24,807 nt of DNA from JARRNJ01 sp037385045. GTDB lineage: Bacteria > Pseudomonadota > Gammaproteobacteria > JASBUN01. The notes under the pieces are model-generated. The model was not told where the DNA came from and searched no databases. It saw nothing but the letters and a program-made list of their open reading frames with translations. The position numbers and the translations under genes are program-made. Shown piece after piece: positions 1 to 8,376 of the stretch. The stretch lies in the NCBI GenBank assembly GCA_037385045.1, contig JARRNJ010000030.1, forward strand, positions 1 to 24,807, in the 5' to 3' direction. Position 1 is the first letter of the stretch. Each line of letters opens with the position of its first letter.

Positions 1-206
1 GAAATTCAGAGATCAATGTTTGAACCTGAACTGGTTCCCGGATCTCGCCGAAGCCCGACGGGCTATCGATGAGTGGCCGAGCACATTACAACGAAGTCCG
101 CCCACATAGATCCCTCGGCTAACCGCCCGCGGTATTCGCCCGGATGGCCGCCTGATATGATGCACTTTCTCACATCAGGGTTGGTACTAAAGCAGGGGTA
201 CGGTCA
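1..206 (+). mobile_element. 3' remnant of an IS3-family insertion sequence
   Basis: The first 155 bases encode the C-terminal end of an IS3-family OrfB transposase (separate entry). The bases that follow, up to about 206, look like a right terminus of that family: a GGTACTAAAG-like stretch from 183 runs into GGGGTACGGTCA at 195-206. The rest of the element lies off the left edge, so the left inverted repeat and any target duplication cannot be seen. The right boundary is placed by resemblance only. Confidence 0.6.
2..155 (+). pseudogene. IS3-family transposase (OrfB) C-terminal fragment, frameshifted
   Basis: Frame 2 from base 2 reads KFRDQCLNLNWFPDLAEA and then RRAIDEW. This is the conserved tail of the DDE integrase domain of IS3-family OrfB proteins (compare the usual (R/K)xRDECLNxxWFxSLxxARxxIExW). 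After the Trp codon at 74-76 one extra C (77) breaks the frame. Reading resumes at 78 as RAHYNEVRPHRSLG, the family's almost invariant ending, then meets TAA at 120-122. Beyond that stop the same frame reads PPAVFARMAA to a TGA at 153-155. The gene is therefore inactivated by a +1 frameshift and a nonsense codon, and is also cut by the window edge. Confidence 0.85.
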
Positions 207-275
207 CCGCCACACTAATGTGCTTTTGCAAACCCCGCCTGCGGGTGAGAGGATGCAAACATAGGCCGGTATCCA

Positions 276-671
276 ATGATGCGAGAACCTCACATAACTA
301 AAGAATCGACGGTGATCGTCATCGATGACGACGAAGCAATGCGGCATTCGCTCGAGTGGCTCATTAGATCATCGGATCATAATGTGCTCAGCTATGATTC
401 GGGACTGAGCTACCTCGATAACGCCATGCGAGCTGTCAAGCCGGATTGCATCATTTTGGATATCCATATGCCGGAGATAAACGGGGTTGAGATGTACGGC
501 ATACTGAAAACTCAATATCCGGATGTTTCGGTTATCTTTATCACGGGGCGCCCCGACCAAGTCATGGCTGAGCAAGCGCGCGCACTCGGATCACAGGGAT
601 TTTTTACCAAGCCGCTGGATACGGATGCCATATTAAACTGCATCGACAAGGCAATCGCCTATCCATCGTAA
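276..671 (+). CDS. orphan single-domain response regulator (FixJ-type receiver)
   Basis: This 131-aa protein is a bare receiver (REC) domain. The acidic pocket is D17-D18-D19, the phospho-acceptor is D62 in IILDIHMP, the switch Thr is T90 in FITG, and the conserved Lys is K112 in FTKP. The sequence style (IDDDEAMRHSLEWLI, ITGRPD) is that of FixJ/NodW receivers, but there is no LuxR-type HTH. It is either a phosphate shuttle or sink, or a regulator that has lost its output domain. The start is the first of two adjacent ATGs with only a weak AGG upstream; the second ATG is equally possible. No kinase is adjacent. It lies between an IS3 remnant and a tRNA-Ser gene in AT-richer DNA than the rest of the window, which suggests horizontal acquisition. 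The partner kinase is unknown. Confidence 0.85.
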   Translation: MMREPHITKESTVIVIDDDEAMRHSLEWLIRSSDHNVLSYDSGLSYLDNAMRAVKPDCIILDIHMPEINGVEMYGILKTQYPDVSVIFITGRPDQVMAEQARALGSQGFFTKPLDTDAILNCIDKAIAYPS

Positions 672-718
672 CGCCTGAAATCCTTCTTTAAGATTTGCAA
701 ATTCCCGCGAAAGCGGCC

Positions 719-750
719 AGCCCATACCGGGCTTTCACCCTATTTTTTCA
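719..750 (+). terminator. possible weak terminator after the orphan receiver gene
   Basis: An AGCCC-ATACC-GGGCT hairpin lies at 719-733, and the T-rich stretch TATTTTTT follows at 741-748. The stem is only 5 bp and the T run is displaced, so this is tentative. Confidence 0.3.
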
Positions 751-1128
751 ACCCAGCTGTGTCAACTTGGCCTCGCAAACGCTACGAAACGACGTCGTGA
801 TGAGCCCTCTCAGCCGCGGCACTATACCAGAGCCCATACCACATCAATAATTAAGGTAGACCCTTGGGGACCCCAGCCAAAAAAGTTGTTGGAAATCTAT
901 CGGCAAATCAAAAACACTTAACCAGCGAATCGCGCTAAGCCTTGAATTGGCTTTCGCCTCTGGTTGCTTGGCGCGACGAATCACCAGGCGATGTGCCTTG
1001 GGTTCGGTGATTATCAGCGTAAAGATTCACCACAATCGGGGCGGCAATATCAGAAGCTTTGCACTTCTCTTTTCATCTATTCACGAACTGCTTTGCCTGC
1101 TTTGAGGCTACTTACTGACAGCTCAAAA

Positions 1129-1197
1129 AATCGTGTCTAAATCGTGTCTAACTGGAGCCCAATCAACCCCAAAACACCCCTAAAATTAGACACGATT
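1129..1197. repeat. three copies of a 12-bp motif resembling integrase arm sites
   Basis: AATCGTGTCTAA occurs as two direct copies at 1129-1140 and 1140-1151, and as a perfect inverted copy at 1186-1197. The last copy ends 23 bases from the CCA end of the tRNA-Ser gene. Clusters of short direct and inverted motifs beside a tRNA 3' end are typical of the attachment region of tyrosine-recombinase islands. No integrase gene is present here, so this could be the remnant or the far end of an island. The remaining bases from 672 to 1219 show no gene that I can support. Confidence 0.5.
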
Positions 1198-1218
1198 GAC
1201 GATTAAGTTATTGATTAT

Positions 1219-1310
<92 letters not shown>

Positions 1311-1383
1311 GGAATAACAACTTGTACTGCAGCCTGACCTACTGCTCCCTGGTTTTTGGTTACTTGTCCGCCGCTTCCGGGTT

Positions 1384-1489
1384 CCGTACGCACACTTTCC
1401 AGGCGTGCTCGTTACTCGGTCGCTGAGGCTTCCTCGCCCCTTCGGGGCCGCCGTCGCCGGATTTCCGTGCGCACTCGCCAGGCGTGGTC
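1384..1489 (-). repeat. two degraded copies of the tRNA-Ser anticodon/variable-arm segment
   Basis: Bases 1384-1410 match tRNA-Ser bases 1260-1286 at 26 of 27 positions. A second, more decayed copy lies at 1465-1489, with a short deletion in the anticodon-loop part. The two copies share flanking bases on both sides (for example GCCGCCG before each), so they form an approximately 81-bp tandem repeat. Neither has acceptor or T-arm halves, so neither is a functional tRNA. They sit on the 5' side of the real gene. The rest of 1311-1674 shows no gene. Confidence 0.8.
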
Positions 1490-1674
1490 GTTGCTGGGGC
1501 GTGCGACCGTCAGCGGCGGTAAAAAGCCTCATCTGTGCAGGCGCGACAGGTTACCGTAGAAGCGCCGGCCATGCAATGGAAAGTGCGCCGATCAGGTCGT
1601 CGGCGGCCCGTAAAAACAGCGACTTGCCGCCTCACCACCCGCAACACCGGTATCGGTACCCGTACCCTTCGTGG

Positions 1675-3201
1675 CTACCAGGTGTAGCGCACGGTGTAGC
1701 GAACCGTGGCCTCCTGGTCCTTGCCCACGCGCACCGGGAACACGATGGTGTGCGCGTCGGCCTTGCGGTATTCGTGGCTCGCCTGGACGATTTTCCAGTT
1801 ATTCCAGCGATAAAGGTTTTCTTTCACCTGCACCTCGACCGGTTTCGATTTGTGGTTGCGCAGCTTGATTTCGATGCGCTCCTCCATCGACCTGCCGGCC
1901 TTGTCCACGGTGAATGCCAGTTGCTTGCGTTCGCCCACCACGTCGAAGGCGCTGCCGAGGTTGATACGCACGTCTTCGTCTTTCGGCGTGTGGTCGATGG
2001 TGTCCTCGCCGATAAAAACCGGACTGCCGTCGGCCGGGTCCTGCTTGCTCACACGCACGCGCCCGGCGGGCAGCGGTATGCCCAGCCGATGTTGCTTGTC
2101 GTTGCGAAAGTGCAGGTACAGATCCACCTTGCGGCTGGCACGCAAGCCATAGTTGCGCTCGGTGATGGGGCGTGCCGACCCGCCGCCGTAACCCGGTGTC
2201 AGGCCCTCGTAGACCAGGGTGGTACGGCAGGGTACCCCTCCGATGGGAGGAAACAACTGCATTTGCTTGCTTGTGTTGTCCGGCAGGTCGACGCGCCGAT
2301 CCAGGGTGTACAGGTGATATTCGAACAGCGGCTTTTCCCGGAAGCCGGCCTGGTTCGGCGCCTTGGCCGCCTCCAGGGCGACCCTCGGCCCGATCCTGGA
2401 GTCGGACTGATTTGCACGGTGAACGTCGCCGGCGACCAGCTTCAGTGTTGCCTGGTGATACCCGACACCCGACTGGTTGACGATACTGACCCAGGCACCG
2501 ACGTCCAGTGAGCACGCGTTGGCGTTCTCGCCCGGGTGGTAGAGCAGATTGTAATCCGCCCACCATGTCATACCGCGTGTCTGGTAGCTGACCTGTGCCT
2601 GCTGCTCGCCGGGCCGGTCGGTCTGCAACCGCCACACCAGCGTCGGGCGGGCAACCAGGCCATTGGGCAACGCGGGGAAGTGAATGTCGCCATAGCTGTG
2701 CAGCAGCAGGACGTTGCCGTGTTCGTCCCGCAGCACCAGGCCGTCGCGCGTGCTGAGTAGCGTCCCGGTGACCGCCCGTTGGTGATCGCCGCGTGCACGG
2801 TCGACGGTGATGCTCCGACCCAGATAGCGTCGTAGAAGCGTAGCGCCGCTGGCGAGATCGAACTGGTAGCCTTGCTCCAGGACCCGGGTCCTGGGGTCGC
2901 TGAGCGGCTTGAACCTGACGGTGGTGGGATCGATCGCGGCCGCCACGCCGGCCAAACGCACGGTGGAGACGCGGCCGGGCAACAGGATCCGTCGGTTCTG
3001 GCTTACCACCGCATAACCGGGCACGGCGCCCGGTTGCAGAACCTGACCCGACCGGTACAGGGCCGGCGGTATCGCCCGCGGACGGACGGTGCTGTAGATG
3101 GTCAACGACGTCGCCGGCGCAACACCTTGCTGCGCGGCGGCCGCTGCACTACAGCCGCATGCGGCGATTGCCAGCAGCAGGCGCGGACTGATCGGATCCA
3201 T
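1675..3201 (-). CDS. exported DUF4139 domain protein
   Basis: The protein is 508 aa from the chosen ATG at 3201, which has GGGAG seven bases upstream; upstream in-frame ATGs have no such site. It begins MDPISPRLLLAIAACGCSAAAAAQQ-like: a short hydrophobic signal peptide ending in AAA-QQ, with IAAC as an alternative lipobox. It is therefore probably periplasmic or a lipoprotein. The rest is beta-rich and matches the DUF4139 family: a central VSYQTRGMTWWADYNLLY region, then SIVNQSGVGYHQATLKLVAG, and a C-terminal part rich in paired beta strands ending in VRYTVRYTW. The biochemical role of the family is not established. The gene stands alone and is divergent from the phosphopantetheinyl transferase gene, with about 100 bases between them. 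A long open frame on the opposite strand (1405-2511) is a GC-bias shadow. Confidence 0.85.
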   Translation of the reverse strand: MDPISPRLLLAIAACGCSAAAAAQQGVAPATSLTIYSTVRPRAIPPALYRSGQVLQPGAVPGYAVVSQNRRILLPGRVSTVRLAGVAAAIDPTTVRFKPLSDPRTRVLEQGYQFDLASGATLLRRYLGRSITVDRARGDHQRAVTGTLLSTRDGLVLRDEHGNVLLLHSYGDIHFPALPNGLVARPTLVWRLQTDRPGEQQAQVSYQTRGMTWWADYNLLYHPGENANACSLDVGAWVSIVNQSGVGYHQATLKLVAGDVHRANQSDSRIGPRVALEAAKAPNQAGFREKPLFEYHLYTLDRRVDLPDNTSKQMQLFPPIGGVPCRTTLVYEGLTPGYGGGSARPITERNYGLRASRKVDLYLHFRNDKQHRLGIPLPAGRVRVSKQDPADGSPVFIGEDTIDHTPKDEDVRINLGSAFDVVGERKQLAFTVDKAGRSMEERIEIKLRNHKSKPVEVQVKENLYRWNNWKIVQASHEYRKADAHTIVFPVRVGKDQEATVRYTVRYTW

Positions 3202-3284
3202 GGGCATTCTCCCGGGCGGTGGCACGTTTCACTGTCAATCATAATCGATGCGGCGGCGTATCGGCGCCGGACCCTGCCCTGCGC

Positions 3285-3290
3285 TACAAT
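3285..3290 (+). promoter_or_regulatory. possible -10 box for the phosphopantetheinyl transferase gene
   Basis: TACAAT lies 10 bases before the ATG at 3301 and 28 before the in-frame ATG at 3319. No good -35 is visible 17 bases upstream. If it is used, the mRNA would be almost leaderless for the 3301 start, or have a short leader for 3319. Confidence 0.3.
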
Positions 3291-3300
3291 CGTCCCGTCC

Positions 3301-4086
3301 ATGCACGATCCGTCAACCATGTCCGAGCCGCCGAATCGCCTGTTGCCGTCTTCGTGGTCCGAACCACCGGCCCGCTGGTCTGCGCTGCCCGGCGAGATCC
3401 AGGTGTGGCGTTTCTCGCTGGCAGTCGGCCGGGCCGAAGAGGCCGACCTGTACCCGCTGCTGAGCGAAAACGAACGCGCGAAAGCGGATCGGCTGGTACG
3501 GCCCCAGCATCGCCGCCGCGAGATCGTAGCCCACGCCACTCTGCGGCGGATCCTGGCCTCCTATCTGGACACCGACGCGGGACGCCTGGCGTTCCAGCGC
3601 GAGGCGCGCGGCAAGCCGTATCTGGAGCCGGCGCCCGGCGCACGGCAGCTGCAATTCAATCTCAGTCACTCTCAGGACCATGCCCTGGTCGCCATCTGCC
3701 TGGGGCGCCGTGTCGGCGTCGACCTGGAGATGGTGCGCCCGCAGGTACCGGCGGCCCGCCTGGCGCGGCGCTTTTTCGACCCTGGCGAAGCCGACGCGCT
3801 GGACGCGCTGCCCCTGGCAGAGCAGCTGCCCGCCTTCTTCCGCGCCTGGACCCGCAAGGAAGCCCTGCTCAAGGCCACCGGCGAGGGAATTGTACGCGGC
3901 GGTGGACTGCATCGCGTTGTGGTGGACGCCGCCGACGTACCAACGCCGGATTGGAGCGCGCTGCATCTCGGCGCAAACGACCGGTGGAAACTGGCCAATC
4001 TGCCGGCGATCGACGGTGCCGCGGCAACGGTGGCGGGTGAAGGCGACGACTGGTCCCTGCGCTGCTGGCGATGGCGCGGTACATGA
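3301..4086 (+). CDS. Sfp-type 4'-phosphopantetheinyl transferase
   Basis: The enzyme transfers 4'-phosphopantetheine from CoA to a conserved Ser of carrier proteins (acyl, peptidyl or aryl carrier domains). It is 261 aa, typical of the Sfp/AcpT/HetI group. Visible motifs are the N-terminal AHATLRRILASYL helix, the substrate-side ARGKPYL and FNLSHS blocks, the Mg-binding GVDLE with D141 and E143, and WTRKEALLKATGEG (W183, K186, E187, K191). The start at 3301 is the first ATG in a plausible context. M7 (3319) is an alternative, and neither has a clear ribosome site. No polyketide or peptide synthetase is nearby, so its target carrier protein is not indicated by context. Confidence 0.92.
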   Translation: MHDPSTMSEPPNRLLPSSWSEPPARWSALPGEIQVWRFSLAVGRAEEADLYPLLSENERAKADRLVRPQHRRREIVAHATLRRILASYLDTDAGRLAFQREARGKPYLEPAPGARQLQFNLSHSQDHALVAICLGRRVGVDLEMVRPQVPAARLARRFFDPGEADALDALPLAEQLPAFFRAWTRKEALLKATGEGIVRGGGLHRVVVDAADVPTPDWSALHLGANDRWKLANLPAIDGAAATVAGEGDDWSLRCWRWRGT

Positions 4087-4096
4087 ACCGGCATGC

Positions 4097-4113
4097 TGCC
4101 CGCGATGCGGGCA
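4097..4113. terminator. hairpin between convergent genes
   Basis: TGCCCGC-GAT-GCGGGCA forms a perfect 7-bp stem with a 3-nt loop in the 28-bp gap between the convergent ends of the phosphopantetheinyl transferase gene and uup. There is no long T run. It could serve both strands. Confidence 0.55.
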
Positions 4114-4114
4114 T

Positions 4115-6022
4115 TCAGCGGTCTTCCAGCAGCTCCCAGCGGACATAGGCTGCTTCGAGTTCGGTGCCCACCTCCTCCAACCGTTTCAGCACCGCAGCGA
4201 TTTCATCACCCTCCTGTTTGTACAGGTCGGGATCGGCGGCCCGCTGCTCAAGCACCGCCTGTTCGGTTTCCAGACGCTCGATCTGTTCCGGCAGAGCCTC
4301 CAGCTCCCGCTGTTCCTTGTAGCTGAGCTTGCGGGCGCCTTGGGCTGGGGCAGCCGACTTTTTCGTGGCCGCGCGCGCCCCGGGTGACGTTGACGACGGC
4401 TGCCGCGGCACGGCTTTGGCCGCGGCGGTGTCGCGCTGGCGCAGCCAGTCGCTGTAGCCGCCGACATACTCGCTCACACGCCCGTGGCCTTCGAACACCA
4501 GGCTGCTGCTCACCACATTGTCGAGGAATGCGCGGTCGTGGCTGATGACAATCAACGTACCGTCATACTGCGCCAGCAACTCTTCAAGCAACTCCAGCGT
4601 CTCCATGTCGAGATCGTTGGTGGGCTCGTCCAACACCAGCAGATTCGCCGGACGGGTGAACAACCGTGCCAACAGCAGCCGCGCACGCTCACCGCCGGAG
4701 AGAGACTTCACCGGAGAGCGCGCACGTTCGGCCGGAAACAGGAAATCGCGCAGGTAGCTGATCACGTGCACCGGCCGGCCGTTGACCTCCACCGATTCGC
4801 GGCCCTCGGCCAGGGAGTCGAAGACCGTAGCCTCGGGATCGAGCTGTTCACGCTCCTGATCGAAATACGCCGTCTGCAGCCGCGTGCCCAGGCGTACACG
4901 ACCGCTGTCGGGCGGCAGCTGCCCCAGCAGCAGCCGCACCAGGGTCGTCTTGCCGATCCCGTTGGGCCCGATGATACCAATGCGGTCGCCGCGCATGATG
5001 CGGGTGGAAAAATCCCGGACAATGGGCGTGCCGCGGTAGCTGAAACCGAGGTCTTCGGCTTCGATCACCAATTTGCCGGACAGCTCGCCGCTGTCCAGAT
5101 GCATGGCCGCGGCACCCTGGCGCTGCCGGCGCCTCGCGCGCTCGGCCCGCAAGGCCTGCAACGCCCGTACGCGGCCTTCGTTGCGTGTGCGCCGTGCCTT
5201 GATACCCTGCCGAATCCAGGCCTCCTCCTGCGCCAGCACCTTGTCGAACTTGGCTTCGTGGGCGCTCTCGACTTCCAACCGCTCCTGCTTCCTCGCCAGG
5301 TAGCGGTCGTACTCGCCGGGCCACGACGTCAGATGGCCGCGATCCAGTTCGATGATGCGGGTAGCCAGACGGCGCACGAAGCTGCGGTCATGGGTGACGA
5401 ACAGCAAGGCGCCGGGGAAATCCAGCAGGAACTGTTCCAGCCACAGGATCGAGTCGATATCGAGGTGATTGGTGGGCTCGTCGAGCAGCAGCAATTCGGG
5501 CTCACCCACCAACGCCCGCGCCAGCATCGCGCGGCGCTTGGCACCTCCCGACAGCTCGTCGACCCGGGCGCCGGCCGGAAGTTGCAGCCGTGAAATCACG
5601 CTCTCCACCCGCTGCTCCAGCAACCAGCCATCGGCCGCCTCCAGCTCGTGCTGGAGTTCCGCCAGGCGCTTGCCCCCTTCTTCGGAATACGCCCGGCTGA
5701 GTTGCGCGGCAGTTTCGTGATAGGCACGCAGCAGGCCCGAGAGCTGCCCCAATCCATCGGTTACAAGCTGGAACACCGTGCGTCCGTCCCTGGTTGGAAC
5801 GGCTTGGCCAAGGTATGACATTCGCAGGCCCGGCTGATGCCATACCACGCCGTCGTCGGCGACCGCCTCGCCACCGAGAACGCGCATCAGCGTGGACTTG
5901 CCGGCGCCGTTGCGGCCCACCAGACACGCCCGCTCGCCCGCCTCGAGCTGCAGGTCGACCCGGTCCAGCAACGGGACGTGGCCGTAGGCCAGCGATACCT
6001 TGTCCAGGGAGATGATCGGCAC
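4115..6022 (-). CDS. uup: ABC-F family ATPase, Uup type
   Basis: This is a soluble twin-cassette ATPase of the ABC-F class. These proteins act at the ribosome, and Uup is also linked to suppression of transposon excision and to branched DNA. From the GTG at 6022 it is 635 aa, the usual Uup length. Cassette 1 has Walker A GRNGAGKST (Lys about 42), signature LSGGAKRR, Walker B LLLLDEPTNHLD and switch THDRSF. An Arg-rich linker follows (EAWIRQGIKARRTRNEGRVRALQALRAER, quoted in two parts: EAWIRQGIKARRTR and NEGRVRALQALRAER). Cassette 2 has GPNGIGKTT, LSGGERARLL, LLVLDEPTNDLD and ISHDRAF. The Lys/Ala-rich tether and coiled-coil tail ending RWELLEDR is the Uup-specific DNA-binding C-terminal domain. 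The open frame extends upstream to 6118, but that extra segment is low-complexity, so GTG at 6022 is preferred. Confidence 0.93.
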   Translation of the reverse strand: MPIISLDKVSLAYGHVPLLDRVDLQLEAGERACLVGRNGAGKSTLMRVLGGEAVADDGVVWHQPGLRMSYLGQAVPTRDGRTVFQLVTDGLGQLSGLLRAYHETAAQLSRAYSEEGGKRLAELQHELEAADGWLLEQRVESVISRLQLPAGARVDELSGGAKRRAMLARALVGEPELLLLDEPTNHLDIDSILWLEQFLLDFPGALLFVTHDRSFVRRLATRIIELDRGHLTSWPGEYDRYLARKQERLEVESAHEAKFDKVLAQEEAWIRQGIKARRTRNEGRVRALQALRAERARRRQRQGAAAMHLDSGELSGKLVIEAEDLGFSYRGTPIVRDFSTRIMRGDRIGIIGPNGIGKTTLVRLLLGQLPPDSGRVRLGTRLQTAYFDQEREQLDPEATVFDSLAEGRESVEVNGRPVHVISYLRDFLFPAERARSPVKSLSGGERARLLLARLFTRPANLLVLDEPTNDLDMETLELLEELLAQYDGTLIVISHDRAFLDNVVSSSLVFEGHGRVSEYVGGYSDWLRQRDTAAAKAVPRQPSSTSPGARAATKKSAAPAQGARKLSYKEQRELEALPEQIERLETEQAVLEQRAADPDLYKQEGDEIAAVLKRLEEVGTELEAAYVRWELLEDR

Positions 6023-6172
6023 GTGAGTGTTCCCGGAAGACGGATTGGCTACCTGTTGCGGCGACCGAATCTGACCGGCCGCCGCTGGCGGGTTGCCGCC
6101 GCGGCTGGAGTATAGCACGCACCGCCGATCGGCGGACCGGGACTGCCGGCATGCAGGCGTGGGTAAGAGTAA

Positions 6173-6192
6173 GCGGCGCCGGCCGGCGCCGC
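6173..6192 (-). terminator. GC-rich palindrome downstream of the kinase-regulator pair
   Basis: GCGGCGCCGG followed by its exact complement CCGGCGCCGC makes a 20-bp perfect palindrome 14 bases beyond the stop codon of the minus-strand regulator. The next minus-strand bases are TTACTCTTACC, a poor U tract. It may end the kinase/regulator transcript before uup. Confidence 0.45.
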
Positions 6193-6205
6193 CAGGCGGC
6201 CGAAC

Positions 6206-6646
6206 CTATTCGGACGGCAGGCGCACAATGGTCAGCCAGAAATCCTCGATGCTCTTGACGATGGTGATGAACTGATCGAGGTCCACCGGCTTGGTCACGT
6301 AGCAGTTGGCGTGCAGATCGTAAGTGCGCAGGATGTCCTCTTCAGCACGTGACGTGGTCAGGACCACCACCGGAATGCGCATCAGGCTCGGATCCTGTTT
6401 GATTTCCTCAAGCACTTCACGGCCGTCTTTCCGCGGCAGATTCAGATCCAGGAGAATCAGGTCCGGGCGCGGCGCGCTGGCATACGAGCCTTCCTTGCGC
6501 AGGAACTCCATGGCCGCTACCCCATCCTCCACCACATACAGGCGATTGCTTACCTTGGCCTCCTTCAAGGCCTCTTGCGTCAACCGCACATCGCCGGGAT
6601 TGTCCTCGACCAGCAGAATATCGATTGCTCCACGATCTTCGCTCAT
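6206..6646 (-). CDS. Rcp1-like single-domain response regulator
   Basis: This 146-aa stand-alone receiver is of the type usually paired with phytochrome-like and PAS kinases. E14-D15 form the acidic pocket, D67 in LILLDLNLP is the phospho-acceptor, T97/T98 is the switch position, and K119 lies in YVTKP. The NPGDVRLTQEALKE start and the LPRKDGREVLEEIK helix are hallmarks of the Rcp1/CheY-like subgroup. There is no output domain, so it probably relays phosphate or controls a partner by contact. Its ATG overlaps the stop of the upstream kinase by 4 bases (ATGA type), indicating translational coupling and a cognate pair. Confidence 0.92.
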   Translation of the reverse strand: MSEDRGAIDILLVEDNPGDVRLTQEALKEAKVSNRLYVVEDGVAAMEFLRKEGSYASAPRPDLILLDLNLPRKDGREVLEEIKQDPSLMRIPVVVLTTSRAEEDILRTYDLHANCYVTKPVDLDQFITIVKSIEDFWLTIVRLPSE

Positions 6647-8172
6647 TGCCCTGACTGTCCCTCGCCCGCCCTAAGCGGGATAGTGAAATGAAACGCCGAG
6701 CCCTGACCGGGAGTGGATTCAACCCAGATGCGCCCGCCGTGCCGCTCAATGATCTTCTTGCAAATCGCCAGGCCGATGCCGGTACCCGGATAATCCTGCT
6801 TGGTGTGCAACCGCTGGAACAGCAGGAAGATGCGCTCCGCGTACTGCGGCTCGATTCCGATTCCGTTGTCGCGAACGACGAATTCTACCTCGGAATCGAG
6901 CCGTTGAAAGGAAATATCGACCCGTGGCGGGGGCGCAGCGTGAAACTTCAGCGCATTTGACACCAGATTCTGGAACACCTGTCCCAGCTGTGTGGTATCG
7001 GCATTCACTGTCGGCATGTCCTTGGCCACTGTGATCTCGGCATCCGCCTCGTTGATTGCCGTCTGCAGATTGGCCAGCACGTCGCTCACCACAGCATTGA
7101 TATCGGTCGCCACCAGCGGCTTGCCCCGGGTTCCGACCCGGGAGAAGGCCAGCAGGGCGTTGATCAGGTCCTGCATCCGCCGCGCCCCGTCGACCATGAA
7201 CTCGATGAAGTCCTTGCCATCGTCGTCCAGCTGGCCGCCATAACGGCGCGCCAACAGCTGTGCGTAGCTCGCCACCATCCGCAACGGCTCCTGCAGGTCA
7301 TGGGATGCCACATACGCGAACTGCTCCAGCTCAGCGTTGGAGCGTTCGAGATCCCGCGCCTGCCGTTCCAGGGCCTCTTCCATATGCTTGCGGTCGGTAA
7401 TGTCCGTCAAAATGCCGCACAGCGCATAACTCTGCCCACCGGCATCACGCAGGGGAAATTTCGAAGAAAGGTAGATACGCTCACCGTCGTCGCCAACGGC
7501 AGCTTCGTCGAACTCCCGCGCCTCTCCCGTGCTCAACACTTCGCGGTCATGGAGAGAAAATACGGCAGCCCGCGCTGGGTTGAACAACTCCCGATCGGTC
7601 TTGCCGACAATAGTCCCGGAATCGAGATGGACCAGTTCCTGGAACCGCCGATTGGCCTTGAGGTAGCGCCCAGTCGCATCCTTAATATAAATAACGGCGG
7701 GGCTGCTATCCAGCAGGGCGCTCAGCAACTCTTCCCGCTCACGCAACGCGCGCTCGGCGCGTTTGCGGTCGCTGATGTCGCGCACGGCGCTGACGACCAA
7801 CCGCGTACCTTCCTCCAGCTCCATGGGCACCAAGCTGATCTCAACATCGATCTCGGTGCCATCCTTGCGCAGCGCGCTTAGCTCGATGCCCTGGCCCATA
7901 TAGCGGGAGCGCGGCTCATGATAATAGCCGGCACGGTCCGCAACGTGGGTTGCCCGCTTGCGCTCCGGAACCAGCGCTTCGATGGGCGCCCCGATCAGTT
8001 CGCCGGGATCGTAGCCGAACATGCGCGAGACCATTGCGTTCACGAGTACGATTCGCCCGGTTTGATCCGACACGAGGACGGCATCGGGCGCCGCTTCAAA
8101 CAGCTGCTTGAATTGTGCTTCGAACTGCTGCAGGTGCACAGCCGTTGGCGTTGCCAAATCGGGATCGGGCAT
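6643..8172 (-). CDS. PAS-PAS sensor histidine kinase, soluble
   Basis: This 509-aa kinase lacks transmembrane segments. PAS 1 spans about 20-135 (FEAAPDAVLVSDQTGRIVLVN to VRDISDRKRAE, read in parts). PAS 2 spans about 145-262 (LLDSSPAVIYIKDATGRYLK, GILTDITDRKHMEEAL). A short coiled coil follows, then the HisKA domain with H291 in ASHDLQEPLRMV, the H-box style of phytochrome-related kinases. HATPase_c covers about 390-505 (NLVSNALKFH, DNGIGIEPQ, GTGIGLAICKKI). It probably senses an intracellular cue or redox state; no haem or flavin ligand signature is obvious. It phosphorylates, by inference, the Rcp1-like regulator encoded next to it with a 4-base overlap. It lies downstream of rpoS but a hairpin separates them. 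Confidence 0.93.
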   Translation of the reverse strand: MPDPDLATPTAVHLQQFEAQFKQLFEAAPDAVLVSDQTGRIVLVNAMVSRMFGYDPGELIGAPIEALVPERKRATHVADRAGYYHEPRSRYMGQGIELSALRKDGTEIDVEISLVPMELEEGTRLVVSAVRDISDRKRAERALREREELLSALLDSSPAVIYIKDATGRYLKANRRFQELVHLDSGTIVGKTDRELFNPARAAVFSLHDREVLSTGEAREFDEAAVGDDGERIYLSSKFPLRDAGGQSYALCGILTDITDRKHMEEALERQARDLERSNAELEQFAYVASHDLQEPLRMVASYAQLLARRYGGQLDDDGKDFIEFMVDGARRMQDLINALLAFSRVGTRGKPLVATDINAVVSDVLANLQTAINEADAEITVAKDMPTVNADTTQLGQVFQNLVSNALKFHAAPPPRVDISFQRLDSEVEFVVRDNGIGIEPQYAERIFLLFQRLHTKQDYPGTGIGLAICKKIIERHGGRIWVESTPGQGSAFHFTIPLRAGEGQSGQ

Positions 8173-8326
8173 GCCTGTCTCGTATGCTGGCGGTGGTTAG
8201 CGTCCGTCTCGTCGACGTTCTGGAGCGTTACTGTACGCCATCCCCGCCGCTGCCTGCAATTGCGGGCAGCCGACGCGCATTGGCATTCCGACGTCATCAT
8301 TCCCACGGCCGGGCGCCGGCAAATGC

Positions 8327-8349
8327 ATCGGCCGCCCGAGGCGGCCGAT
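8327..8349 (-). terminator. rpoS terminator hairpin
   Basis: ATCGGCCGCC-CGA-GGCGGCCGAT is a perfect 10-bp stem with a 3-nt loop, 28 bases beyond the rpoS stop on the minus strand. It is followed there by GCATTTGCC, so the U tract is weak. Location and stem strength support a terminator or 3'-end stabiliser. The rest of 8173-8376 shows no gene. Confidence 0.6.
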
Positions 8350-8376
8350 ACCCAAGCACCCGAAGGCAACCACTAT

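Noticed and set aside
73..264. 63-codon frame starting at GTG 73
   Set aside because: It overlaps the IS3 transposase remnant in another frame and continues through the IS terminus; it has no support.
1405..2511. 368-codon plus-strand open frame
   Set aside because: It runs through tRNA-derived repeats and antisense to the DUF4139 gene; no domain is visible.
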